From contig CAUBTS010000004.1 of NCBI GenBank assembly GCA_958438955.1, positions 1-46,824 of the forward strand: a stretch of 46,824 nt of DNA. The letters are read 5' to 3'. The notes beneath the pieces are model-generated. The model saw only the letters and a program-made list of their open reading frames with translations, was not told the origin of the DNA and did no database searches. Positions 1-15,052 of the stretch are shown here, piece by piece. A program made the position numbers and the translations under genes. The stretch is from an uncultured Collinsella sp. (GTDB lineage Bacteria; Actinomycetota; Coriobacteriia; Coriobacteriales; Coriobacteriaceae). The first letter of the stretch is position 1. Each line of letters begins with the position of its first letter.

Positions 1-85
1 CTTTGCGTGCGGAACTCGCGACAAACTTAAACAGCGGGCCGCCCGGACCGGGAATCCGACGTGCTTGTCGGGGCAACGTTCCCTT
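1..85. repeat. right half of a large palindromic intergenic element (copy A)
   Basis: Positions 1-82 match 2018-2099 almost base for base (identical over the first 38 bases). The second copy is the right half of a complete palindrome, so this is probably the right arm of another copy whose left arm lies outside the window. It contains the arm sequence AAACTTAAACAGCGGG. No coding capacity is convincing here. Confidence 0.75.
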
Positions 86-130
86 CCAAATAGGGACAGG
101 TTTATTTTGGTCGGTTTTATCTGGGGAAAC
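83..130 (+). repeat. GGGACAGG-type short intergenic repeat, copy 1
   Basis: Shares the core GGGACAGGTTTATTTTGG and a following GGTTTTATCTG with 28694-28745, and in inverted orientation with 1866-1910. It lies downstream of the anti-sigma gene, immediately inside palindromic copy A. Confidence 0.7.
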
Positions 131-193
131 GTCGCGCTCCAGCGGTGATCTGCTCTCATCTGTCGCATGGAAATCGGCGGCGTTTCCATTTAA

Positions 194-231
194 CGCAAAA
201 GAGGCCGCTTCCCCTAGTAGGAAGCGACCCC
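194..231 (-). terminator. intrinsic terminator of the sigma/anti-sigma operon
   Basis: On the minus strand a stem GGTCGCTTCC / GGAAGCGGCC (with a G-T pair) is followed by TCTTTTG. It starts a few bases after the anti-sigma stop codon. Confidence 0.6.
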
Positions 232-236
232 AAATC

Positions 237-1313
237 TTACGAATAGACGATGGTAAAGGGCTCTTTCGTTTCGGTCTCCCCTGTTGATGTATACCTCACA
301 ATTTCAAGGGTTACCGAGACAACTTGATCGACATCAATCAACTTCGTTGGCACCCAGATGTTCTCTCCGCTATTGCGCCCATAAGAAAAATATAAGTTGA
401 ACACCCCTGCGTCGTCATCTTCGATAATCTGCTCCGATCCATCCTTGTAGCTGACGGTCAGCTTATTATCAACTGCTTCATAGCCCAAATCATCGATGTG
501 CGTCTGGATGGAAAACGGGCTAATCTCAAGAGGCGAGTCACCGGAGCGGAGTTCCTTTGTATCGACGTACGCTCCAATATTGAACTCGGGTGTCGACGCC
601 TCAAACCGCCTCGCACTCTCACCTTCACCCTCGGTCCAATGGATATTCCAGGTGACAGCATGTTGCAAATCTCGCTCGCGATCCATAGCGGCAAAGTACA
701 TCGTGCCATTAATGACAGTATCGCTTGATGTGTCCTTATCAATGGTGCTGCGTGTGTCAGGCCATTCCTCGCCGAACTTCATATCGGGCGTGCCGATGCC
801 CTGCTCTTCTTCACCATAGAGAACAAGTTCGCCAATCTCTGCTGCTGGCTTGTAGTAGTTAACTCCATTTGGATTGGACAACGTAAACGTCACGGCTCCG
901 CAGCCGTTTTGGTCGATTGCCATCTCATGGATATCAAGCGTATAGCCGTTGCCCTCGACGGACAGATTAACCTCCTGGACTGCGCCTTCCAGGCTTTGGG
1001 GCGCGATGCCATCGCCAAACTCTCTGGTGTAGGTATATTTAGTTCCCGATGAGCCGCCGTTGGTCCAGGTAATGGAATCCCCGTTGCCGTGGTTTCCCCA
1101 GGCAGAGGCAAAATAGCTGGAATTGACGAAGGCGTAGGCGACCCCTCCGGTCGCCAGCACTCCGGCAAGGCATCCGATCACGGCAACATACAGAGGCTTC
1201 GCGTGACCCTTTCGGCGAAGCGGCTCACCAGCAGCGGCATAAAGAACACGGTCAGCAAGATCGCTATCGGCTTGGACGGACTCGAAGGCCTGCTTGATTT
1301 GATTGGATTTCAC
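237..1313 (-). CDS. membrane-anchored anti-sigma factor (DUF4179-like)
   Basis: A 358-residue protein, probably the inhibitor of the ECF sigma factor encoded just upstream. A short cytoplasmic N-terminus (about residues 1-38) precedes one membrane segment (about 40-62, YVAVIGCLAGVLATGGVAYA). A large outer domain of about 290 residues follows. This layout is that of single-span anti-sigma factors in which the N-terminus holds the sigma factor and the outer part senses the signal. I see no zinc-binding HxxxCxxC motif, so it is not a ZAS-type anti-sigma. The start is GTG at 1313, preceded by AGAGGAGG about 7 bases upstream, and it overlaps the sigma gene by 50 bases, implying translational coupling. 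Assignment to the DUF4179-like group is by general layout, not by a search. Confidence 0.7.
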   Translation of the reverse strand: MKSNQIKQAFESVQADSDLADRVLYAAAGEPLRRKGHAKPLYVAVIGCLAGVLATGGVAYAFVNSSYFASAWGNHGNGDSITWTNGGSSGTKYTYTREFGDGIAPQSLEGAVQEVNLSVEGNGYTLDIHEMAIDQNGCGAVTFTLSNPNGVNYYKPAAEIGELVLYGEEEQGIGTPDMKFGEEWPDTRSTIDKDTSSDTVINGTMYFAAMDRERDLQHAVTWNIHWTEGEGESARRFEASTPEFNIGAYVDTKELRSGDSPLEISPFSIQTHIDDLGYEAVDNKLTVSYKDGSEQIIEDDDAGVFNLYFSYGRNSGENIWVPTKLIDVDQVVSVTLEIVRYTSTGETETKEPFTIVYS

Positions 1314-1782
1314 GGTCGCCCTCCTCTAGGATGAACTTGAGCTTCGATCTGCCGCGAGCCAAACGCGTTCGAACAGTCGCGGCTGGCACATGCAATAACT
1401 CGGCAATCTCTGAGGTCGAAAAGCCCAGATAGTAATAGAGCATGATGGGAACACGGAATCGTTCCGGAAGTCGCATAACGTCTGACAGGACCGCCTTGGT
1501 CTCCTCCTGCGCCGTCGAAAGCGAATCGGCCAGGTTCTCAATATCCTCCACACGCCTCCATGGCTTTCGAAAGAGAGATTTGCATTCATTGATCGTGACC
1601 CGGATAAGCCATCGACGAAGATGTTCCCAGCTTTCAAATTGGGCATCGCTTTTGAGTAACTTCAGAAAGACGTCTTGAGCGACATCGTCGGCATCGGCAC
1701 GATCGCGCAGATACGTCAATGCGATTCGAAACACGACATCACGGTGATCCTCGACCGCCTGTCTAAATGCTTGTTCTTCCAT
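1264..1782 (-). CDS. ECF-type RNA polymerase sigma factor (sigma-70 family)
   Basis: A 172-residue extracytoplasmic-function sigma factor. The region 2 signature is clear (ALTYLRDRADADDVAQDVFL, about residues 21-40), as is the region 4 helix-turn-helix (LPERFRVPIMLYYYLGFSTS, then EIAELLHVPAATVRTRLARG). ATG at 1782 was chosen because GGAGGTGAT ends just before it; an in-frame extension to 1908 has no family similarity and would run through the promoter. Its last 50 bases overlap the anti-sigma gene. A promoter of the ECF type lies upstream (1833-1859), so the pair probably drives its own expression. The regulon is unknown. Confidence 0.9.
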   Translation of the reverse strand: MEEQAFRQAVEDHRDVVFRIALTYLRDRADADDVAQDVFLKLLKSDAQFESWEHLRRWLIRVTINECKSLFRKPWRRVEDIENLADSLSTAQEETKAVLSDVMRLPERFRVPIMLYYYLGFSTSEIAELLHVPAATVRTRLARGRSKLKFILEEGDREIQSNQAGLRVRPSR

Positions 1783-1832
1783 AATCACCTCCCGGTGATG
1801 CTGATGTTTCTTGCTGAGGCCCTCACCATAGA

Positions 1833-1859
1833 TACGCTTTGACCGAACAGAATGTTTCA
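1833..1859 (-). promoter_or_regulatory. ECF-sigma-type promoter, probably autoregulatory
   Basis: On the minus strand TGAAAC (1854-1859) is followed after exactly 17 bases by CGTA (1833-1836). This is the layout of Bacillus sigma-W-type ECF promoters. It lies about 50 bases before the sigma-factor start codon. That the encoded sigma factor itself reads it is inference. Confidence 0.55.
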
Positions 1860-1865
1860 AATTCA

Positions 1866-1910
1866 AGCAGGAAAAACCTACCAAAATAAACCTGTCCCTT
1901 TTTGGCAAAA
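1866..1910 (-). repeat. GGGACAGG-type short intergenic repeat, copy 2 (inverted)
   Basis: The minus strand reads AAGGGACAGGTTTATTTTGG then TAGGTTTTTCCTGC. It is an inverted copy of 83-130, so the two copies bracket the sigma/anti-sigma operon. Confidence 0.7.
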
Positions 1911-1926
1911 GGAATCCCCTTCTGTG

Positions 1927-2105
1927 CGCGGGGGCAGATTCCCAGAACGGGCCGCCCGCTGTTTAAGTTTGCTGCTCTACAGTCCTGCGCAAGACGGAAA
2001 GCACATTAAGTGCTTTCCTTTGCGTGCGGAACTCGCGACAAACTTAAACAGCGGGCGGCCCGTTCCGGGAATCCGACGTGCTCGTCGGGGCAACGTTCCT
2101 CATCA
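1927..2105. repeat. large palindromic intergenic element (copy B)
   Basis: The left arm around 1948-1971 and the right arm around 2038-2063 are inverted copies of each other (GGGCCGCCCGCTGTTTAAG against its complement). The inner part has the centre AGCACATTAAGTGCT (2000-2014), which is shared with the element at 12872-13115. The outer flanks pair only partly. Together with the ECF promoter and the GGGACAGG repeat it fills the 385-base gap between rpoC and the sigma factor. Confidence 0.75.
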
Positions 2106-2140
2106 AAAAAGACCCGCTCCCCTGTTGGGAAGCGGGTCTT
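2105..2140 (-). terminator. rpoBC intrinsic terminator
   Basis: The minus strand has stem GACCCGCTTCCC / GGGAGCGGGTC followed by TTTTTTG, about 30 bases after the rpoC stop codon. Confidence 0.88.
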
Positions 2141-2167
2141 TGGAAGGACGGTTAACGCACTAGGAAA

Positions 2168-6643
<4,476 letters not shown>

Positions 6644-6649
6644 AGTCAA

Positions 6650-10141
<3,492 letters not shown>

Positions 10142-10214
10142 CAGGTTTTTCCTCCTTCACGGAAATGCTCGGTGGGTTGGCGAGGCATAGCTTCGCCAGT
10201 TATCGCAACCTAAT

Positions 10215-10242
10215 AGTTTATCAGGTACCGACCGTTGGGCAA
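10215..10242 (-). promoter_or_regulatory. candidate rpoBC promoter
   Basis: The minus strand has TTGCCC (10237-10242), 16 bases, then TAAACT (10215-10220), about 75 bases before the rpoB start. Both boxes match the consensus at four of six positions. I see no other clear signal between the galU terminator and rpoB. Confidence 0.35.
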
Positions 10243-10375
10243 GAAAAGCCTTGACGCGATTGAGTTTTTGGAGTAGCAAAGTTTTTCGGCAGAAAACACG
10301 CAGGTAGATGTATGTGTATCGAACATCTGTTCATATATTTTCTGTGAACAGAGAGCCGGCAATCGCAGCTCTTAT

Positions 10376-10408
10376 AAAAAACGGGTGCAGACCGAAGTCC
10401 GCACCCGT
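10376..10408 (-). terminator. galU intrinsic terminator
   Basis: The minus strand has ACGGGTGCGGAC, loop TTCG, GTCTGCACCCGT, then TTTTTT. This ends the galU transcript and means rpoBC needs its own promoter. Confidence 0.9.
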
Positions 10409-10428
10409 AAATGTCGATGCCCGAAGGC

Positions 10429-11337
10429 TTATTTGCGCATCAAGCCGCCGCGCTCGTCGATGGCGTCCCAGAAGGCGCTGGCAAAGCGAGGATCGCTTGC
10501 GGCCATGAGGGCGTTGGTGGCCATCCAGCCAGACGGGGTGCCGGTGTCGTAGCCCGAGAGCGGGTCGATGACGACAGCGTACATGGCCTCGCGATCGAGC
10601 GAGCGGGCCATGGCGTCGGTGAGCTGGATCTCGCCGCCCTTGCCGGCCTGCTGATCGGCGAGCAGGTCCATGACCAGCGGGCTCAGCAGATAACGGCCGA
10701 CAATGTACAGGTTGGACGGAGCCGCCTCGGGAGCGGGCTTCTCGACCAGACCGCCGATGCGCCAGACAGCGCCCGGCTCTGCATCGGCAACGTCCTCGGC
10801 GCCCTCGAGCGAACCGACGCGCTCGCCGGCGATAACGCCGTAGCGGCTGACTTCCTCGGGCGAGCAAGCAGCGACGGCGATAACCGAAGCTCCACCGTGC
10901 TCCTTGGAAACGGCGAGCATCTTGTCGCAGATGTCGCGATTAGGCACAACGTAGTCGCCCAGAAGAACCAGGAAGTTCTCCCCTGCCACGGCGTCGGCAG
11001 CAGAGCGGATAGCATGACCGAGGCCCTTGGGCTCGTACTGATAACGGAAGTCAACCGGCATACCGCCCGCATGGGCGACAGCGTCGGCGTAGGCGTCCTT
11101 ACCGCGCTCGCGCAGCAGGTTCTCGAGCGAACGGTCGGGCTGGAAGTAGTTCAGCAGCTCGGGCTTGCCGGGCGAGGTAACGATGATGGCGTCGTCGACC
11201 TCCTCGGGGTCGAGTGCCTCCTCGACGACATACTGGATGACCGGCTTATCGAGAACCGGCAGCATCTCTTTGGGCGTGCACTTGGTGCCAGGCAGAAAAC
11301 GCGTGCCAAGACCGGCGGCGGGGATGATTGCCTTCAT
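10429..11337 (-). CDS. galU: UTP--glucose-1-phosphate uridylyltransferase
   Basis: Makes UDP-glucose from UTP and glucose-1-phosphate for surface polysaccharides and galactose metabolism. The protein has 302 residues. The nucleotide-binding signature is at the N-terminus (KAIIPAAGLGTRFLP then KEMLPVLDKP), with the bacterial GalU features EEALDPEEVDD, GLGHAIRSA and LLGDYV following. ATG at 11337 gives the family's usual N-terminus. A TTG three codons upstream (11346) lies too close to AAAGGA, although the ATG spacing of about 12 is slightly long. It is monocistronic: a terminator follows, and rplL has its own terminator before it. Its place between rplL and rpoB is unusual. Confidence 0.93.
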   Translation of the reverse strand: MKAIIPAAGLGTRFLPGTKCTPKEMLPVLDKPVIQYVVEEALDPEEVDDAIIVTSPGKPELLNYFQPDRSLENLLRERGKDAYADAVAHAGGMPVDFRYQYEPKGLGHAIRSAADAVAGENFLVLLGDYVVPNRDICDKMLAVSKEHGGASVIAVAACSPEEVSRYGVIAGERVGSLEGAEDVADAEPGAVWRIGGLVEKPAPEAAPSNLYIVGRYLLSPLVMDLLADQQAGKGGEIQLTDAMARSLDREAMYAVVIDPLSGYDTGTPSGWMATNALMAASDPRFASAFWDAIDERGGLMRK

Positions 11338-11589
11338 ATTATTCAAGGATCCTTTCGCAGGCGCAGGATGCGCCCTGTGCGTGCGACACGGCGGCCGCAG
11401 ACCAAATTGCGATACCGGGTTATCTTACCGCCGTTAATTAACGTTAATGCAGGCAAGCGCTATTCTTCAGCAGGTCAACGCAAATAATTGTTCGAATGGT
11501 GCAATTTTATCGCCCAACGGTAGCGACCCCAAAGCACCGCAAACGGCGGCAATTTGCATGCCGAGCCAGCAAAATAGAGGGGTCATAAC
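11338..11589. other. non-coding stretch between galU and the rplL terminator
   Basis: About 250 bases without a supported gene. It should contain the galU promoter: TAAGAT at 11422-11427 (minus strand) is a possible -10 box, without a convincing -35. A perfect 12-bp palindrome CGTTAATTAACG (11432-11443) lies just upstream of it and could be an operator. Confidence 0.35.
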
Positions 11590-11622
11590 AAAAAAGGCGG
11601 GGCTCGCAATGCGAACCCCGTC
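11590..11622 (-). terminator. rplJL intrinsic terminator
   Basis: The minus strand has GACGGGGTTCGC, loop ATT, GCGAGCCCCGCC and then TTTTTT, about 30 bases after the rplL stop. Confidence 0.88.
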
Positions 11623-11650
11623 TTTAAAGAAATCTGGCGAGAAAGCCTGA

Positions 11651-12028
11651 TTACTTGAGGGTGACAGCAGCGCCAGCAGCCTCGAGCTTCTCCTTGGCAG
11701 CCTCGGCGTCCTCCTTCTTGGCACCCTCGAGAACAGCCTTGGGAGCGCCCTCGACGACCTCCTTGGCCTCCTTCAGGCCAAGGTTGGTGAGCTCACGGAC
11801 GGCCTTGATGACCTGGATCTTGTTGTCGCCGAAGCCCTCGAGCACGACGTCAAACTCGGTCTTCTCCTCGGCCTCAGCAGCGCCAGCAGCGGGAGCGGCG
11901 ACAACAGCGGCAGGAGCAGCGGCGGAAACGCCGAAGGTGTCCTCGATAGCCTTGACGAGCTCGGAAGCCTCGAGAAGGGTCATTTCCTTAAGAGCATCGA
12001 TGATCTCATCGGTGGTAAGCTTAGCCAT
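11651..12028 (-). CDS. rplL: 50S ribosomal protein L7/L12
   Basis: The flexible stalk protein that recruits translation factors, 125 residues. An N-terminal dimerisation domain (MAKLTTDEIIDALKEMTLLE) is followed by an Ala/Pro hinge (about 35-55) and the conserved C-terminal domain (EKTEFDVVLEGFGDNKIQVI and VKAVRELTNLGLKEAKEVVE). ATG at 12028 is preceded by AAAGGA at suitable spacing; the longer in-frame extension has no family support. It is cotranscribed with rplJ, about 100 bases upstream. Confidence 0.97.
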   Translation of the reverse strand: MAKLTTDEIIDALKEMTLLEASELVKAIEDTFGVSAAAPAAVVAAPAAGAAEAEEKTEFDVVLEGFGDNKIQVIKAVRELTNLGLKEAKEVVEGAPKAVLEGAKKEDAEAAKEKLEAAGAAVTLK

Positions 12029-12130
12029 TTCTAAGTCCTTTCGGTTTCCGTGTCTGTGCACGGAGATCAGTTAAAACACGGCGCGAATGCGCCAGGGGTG
12101 CGGCGTTGCCGCCGCGGGTGAAAACAGCGA

Positions 12131-12652
12131 CTAGGCTGCCTTCTGCTCGGAGACCTGCTGGATCGAACGAGCGAGACCAGAGGAAACGCCGTTGACGCAG
12201 ACAGCGATGTCGCGAGCGAAACCGGAGATGAGACCGGCGATCTGGCCGAGAAGCTGATCCTTGGTGGGCAGCTCGGCGATAGCCTTAACATCATCAGCGG
12301 AAACGGCCTTGCCGTCGGAGATACCGCCCTTGATCTCAAGGACGCCCTTGGACTGAGCGGAGAAGTCCTTAAGGGCCTTAGCGGCCTCAACCGGCTCGGA
12401 CTCGTAGAACACATAAGCGACGGGGCCGGCGAGAATCTCGTCGAGCTCGGGCTGCTCCTGGTTCTTGAGGGCGATCTTGACCAGGTTGTTCTTGTAGACC
12501 TTCATCTCGGCGCCGCACTCGCGAAGCTGATGACGCAGCTCCTGAGCCTGCTTAACCGTCAGACCGTTGTAGTTGACGACGAACAGACCGGCGTTCTCGG
12601 CGATACGGGACTCGATCTCTGCAACCTTGTCGATTTTGTACTGCTGGGGCAT
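12131..12652 (-). CDS. rplJ: 50S ribosomal protein L10
   Basis: The base of the ribosomal stalk, 173 residues, which binds 23S rRNA and L7/L12 dimers. The typical N-terminus (KIDKVAEIESRIAENAGLFV), VVNYNGLTVKQAQELR and GAEMKVYKNNLVKIAL are visible. ATG at 12652 follows AGGAGGTG. The L10-(L7/L12) complex normally represses this operon by binding the mRNA leader, and a matching leader is present upstream (12773-12842). Confidence 0.97.
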   Translation of the reverse strand: MPQQYKIDKVAEIESRIAENAGLFVVNYNGLTVKQAQELRHQLRECGAEMKVYKNNLVKIALKNQEQPELDEILAGPVAYVFYESEPVEAAKALKDFSAQSKGVLEIKGGISDGKAVSADDVKAIAELPTKDQLLGQIAGLISGFARDIAVCVNGVSSGLARSIQQVSEQKAA

Positions 12653-12717
12653 GAATTACACCTCCTCGAATTCTTTCCGGGCACGGTCCGCCACAAGGAC
12701 GTGACGGGGGCATGTCC

Positions 12718-12754
12718 AAAAAGAAAGCCCCCGCGCTGCATGAGCGACGGGGGC
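12718..12754 (-). terminator. attenuator-like hairpin in the rplJ leader
   Basis: The minus strand has GCCCCCGTCGCT, loop, AGCGCGGGGGC and then TTTCTTTTTGG. It sits between the L10 leader fold and the rplJ ribosome-binding site. An intrinsic-terminator shape at this place suggests premature termination as part of rplJL control. Confidence 0.6.
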
Positions 12755-12772
12755 GAGAAGACATATCTACTC

Positions 12773-12842
12773 GACCACCTCGGCTGGCGGGATATCCCAT
12801 TAAGCTCGCGGGCGATGCCCGTTTGCACCGGCTGTCTCTGGC
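12773..12842 (-). ncRNA. ribosomal protein L10 leader RNA
   Basis: The minus strand carries the conserved elements of the bacterial L10 leader: AGACAGCCGGTGC, then GAGCTTAATGGG, then CCCGCCAGCCGAGG. They are in the right order and directly before rplJ. The family works by binding the L10-(L7/L12) complex to shut off rplJL translation or transcription. Confidence 0.8.
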
Positions 12843-12868
12843 AGCGGATTCGTGCGTGAACCGAAAGT

Positions 12869-12897
12869 ATTATGGCGGGGACCCCGGCGTCGGTCAA
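12869..12897 (-). promoter_or_regulatory. rplJL promoter
   Basis: The minus strand has TTGACC (12892-12897), 17 bases, then CATAAT (12869-12874). Transcription would begin near 12862, just ahead of the L10 leader. The outer end of the large palindrome at 12872-13115 overlaps the spacer. Confidence 0.75.
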
Positions 12898-13115
12898 CGG
12901 AAAACCGGGCTGCACACAATTCCACCATCCGGCACGCTCCGCCGAAGGCCAGGCGCAAGGTTTTCGCTCGGTCAAGTCCTGGCTCGCACGAAGAGCACAT
13001 TAAGTGCTCTTCGGCTCGTGCGGAATCTACGAAAACCTTGCGCCTGGCCTTCGGCGGCGCGTGCCTGCGTTGACTTTGGGGCAGCCCGGGTTTTCGTTGG
13101 CTGACGCCCCCACTC
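12872..13115. repeat. large palindromic intergenic element (copy C)
   Basis: An imperfect palindrome of about 240 bases. The inner arms AAGGCCAGGCGCAAGGTTTT (12950s) and its complement (13030s) match perfectly. The outer arms (around 12875-12930 and 13060-13112) match with interruptions. The centre AGAGCACATTAAGTGCTCT (12992-13010) shares AGCACATTAAGTGCT and neighbouring bases with copy B at 1927-2105. It fills the gap between the aminotransferase gene and the rplJ promoter. No protein-coding reading is supported. Confidence 0.8.
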
Positions 13116-13158
13116 ATAATGCTTGGGTCGGTGGGCTGATGTATTGCGTCCCGTTGGG

Positions 13159-14295
13159 CTATAAGGTTGAAATGAAGGTGGACAGGCGATTTAGGCCTTC
13201 GTCCAGATTTTTGTCGGAGACGCAGTAGCTTAAGCGGATGTGGCCTTCGGTTCCGAAGCAGTCTCCCGGGACTAGGGCTACGTTGGCTTCTTTGATGGCT
13301 TTGATGCAGAAGTCTTCGCTTGTTAGGCCGAATTGTTTGATGCTGGGGAAGGCGTAGAAGGCGCCGGCTGGTTCCACTACGTCGAGGCCCATGGCGTTTA
13401 AGGCTTCGAGTACGCGCTCGCGGCGGGCTCGGTAGACTTTGAGCATGGGGGTTGGGTCGACGGTCAGGGCTCGGGCTGCGGCGTCCATTTCGAAGGAGAC
13501 GGCACTCGATACTAAGTATTGGTGAGCCTTGGCGATCTCGGCGATGACGGGTGCCGCTGCCGCGAGCCAGCCCAGGCGCCAGCCGGTCATGGACCAGGGC
13601 TTGGAGAAGCTCTCGATGATGACCGTCTGTTCACGCAGCTCCGGGTGACGCTGGGCAAAGCGCTCGTAGCCATCCACATAAACCAGGCGGTTGTATACGT
13701 CGTCGCAGACCACGTAGATGCCCGCCTGCTCTGCCACGCGCGCCACGGCGTCGAGCGAAGCCGCGTTGAGGATGCAACCCGTAGGATTGTTGGGCGTGCA
13801 GATGACGATGGCCTTGGTCGCCGGCGTCACGCAGGCACGAAGCGCCTCCTCATCAATCTGAAATTGCGCAGGCTCCGTATCCAAAAAGACCGCTTTGGCG
13901 TGATTGGCCACGACGATGCTCTCGTACAGGCCAAAGGCCGGCGTGGGGATGATGACCTCGTCGCCGGGGTTGAGCATAGCCATGAATGTTGCCGACAGGG
14001 CCCCGGTCGCGCCGTCGGTTAGGATGACCTCGTCGGCCGAAAACGTAAGGCCCGCGTCCCCCATGTAGGCAGATAACGCCTCACGCAAGGCGGGGCGACC
14101 GTTGTTGGGCGGATAGTGCGTGTCACCGCGGTCCAGTGCGGCGATCACCTCGGCACTAATCACATCGGGCGTGGGAAAATCGGGCTCGCCAAGCGCAAGC
14201 GCGATGCACCCCGGGTGCTGGGCGGCGAGCGCGTTAATCCGGCGGATACCGGAGGGCTTGAGCATGGCAAGCGAGGTATTCATGGGCAGACGCAT
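13159..14295 (-). CDS. pyridoxal-phosphate aminotransferase, class I/II
   Basis: A 378-residue fold-type I aminotransferase. Visible signatures are the substrate-binding LALGEPDFPTP, the cofactor contacts TDGATGALSA and CTPNNPTG, CDDVYNRLVY, and the Schiff-base lysine in SFSKPWSMTGWRLGW (about K232). IRLSYC near the C-terminus supplies the carboxylate-binding arginine. It resembles the aspartate/aromatic aminotransferase group, but substrate choice cannot be fixed from sequence. ATG at 14295 follows GAAAGGA. The 3' third uses plainer codons (more G- and T-ending) than its neighbours. The gene is followed by the palindrome at 12872-13115 instead of an ordinary terminator, and the next upstream gene is divergent. 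Confidence 0.9.
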   Translation of the reverse strand: MRLPMNTSLAMLKPSGIRRINALAAQHPGCIALALGEPDFPTPDVISAEVIAALDRGDTHYPPNNGRPALREALSAYMGDAGLTFSADEVILTDGATGALSATFMAMLNPGDEVIIPTPAFGLYESIVVANHAKAVFLDTEPAQFQIDEEALRACVTPATKAIVICTPNNPTGCILNAASLDAVARVAEQAGIYVVCDDVYNRLVYVDGYERFAQRHPELREQTVIIESFSKPWSMTGWRLGWLAAAAPVIAEIAKAHQYLVSSAVSFEMDAAARALTVDPTPMLKVYRARRERVLEALNAMGLDVVEPAGAFYAFPSIKQFGLTSEDFCIKAIKEANVALVPGDCFGTEGHIRLSYCVSDKNLDEGLNRLSTFISTL

Positions 14296-14388
14296 GGCGT
14301 TCCTTTCGTAAGGGTTGCACTAGGATAGCGCGGCGGGGCGCCACCAGACGGTGTAACCTAAACGGAAACGAGCCGGAAAGGAGATGGC

Positions 14389-15051
14389 GTGGAGACAATC
14401 GCGCGTGGCGACGTACCAAAAACACTACAAACCATTGCGTATATCAGTATTCCCAAGAGCGCCGATCTTGAGTTTTTGCTCTGGGACTTGCAGGATGCCA
14501 TCGCCGCCTATGCTCAGCTTTCTGGCACCGCGCTCCCCCGCCCAGTCGACTTGAAGGCAAATGACGCCGGCAGCGTTGCCGATGGCATCGTGCTGGCCAT
14601 TGAAGATGTGGCTGACGATGAGACGTTGACAGCTATCGAGCAGGCGCTTGAGCGCTTTGGCAGTACGGGAGCGCGTGTCTATGCCGTGATTCGAGCCGCA
14701 CAACGGGGCGCTGAGCAGGCGCGTGGGACCGCCGTTCGCCTGCACAAGGCATGTGAGCGCCATGACCAATTATGGTGTGGCGGCGTTGCCATCTGCGCCG
14801 GCAGCGGCATCGCAGCGCTTCGCCATTCCCCACGCATGGGCCTCTTGCGCCGACCATTTTCGGAAGCGATAGATAAGCTTGTGGGCGCTGTGCGCATGGG
14901 CTGCTCCGTCGAGCATGCACAGCGACTTGGCGGCGGCAATGCCGCCAACGTCGACGCCGACGGCATGGTTTGCGCCGAGCCAGCCGTGCCCGCGCCGATC
15001 TGGCGAGGCGTTCTGAAACGTCTGGGCGCCCACGCTCAAACAAAAATCTAA
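14389..15051 (+). CDS. hypothetical protein, possibly flavodoxin-like
   Basis: I do not recognise this 220-residue protein with certainty. The start is GTG at 14389 after AAAGGAG (spacing 5); the ATG at 14384 is in another frame. The segment WCGGVAICAGSGIAAL followed by PRMGLLRRPFSEAIDKLVGA recalls the C-terminal part of some flavodoxin-like NAD(P)H reductases, but the N-terminal phosphate-binding loop is not evident. There is no signal peptide or membrane segment. It is divergent from the aminotransferase and convergent with the DNA glycosylase gene, with stop codons a single base apart, so no terminator fits between them. Confidence 0.6.
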   Translation: METIARGDVPKTLQTIAYISIPKSADLEFLLWDLQDAIAAYAQLSGTALPRPVDLKANDAGSVADGIVLAIEDVADDETLTAIEQALERFGSTGARVYAVIRAAQRGAEQARGTAVRLHKACERHDQLWCGGVAICAGSGIAALRHSPRMGLLRRPFSEAIDKLVGAVRMGCSVEHAQRLGGGNAANVDADGMVCAEPAVPAPIWRGVLKRLGAHAQTKI

Positions 15052-15052
15052 A

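Noticed and set aside
12559..13117. Several short open frames in the rplJ leader and palindrome region
   Set aside because: They overlap the L10 leader, promoter and palindrome on both strands, and their similar translations simply reflect the inverted repeat.
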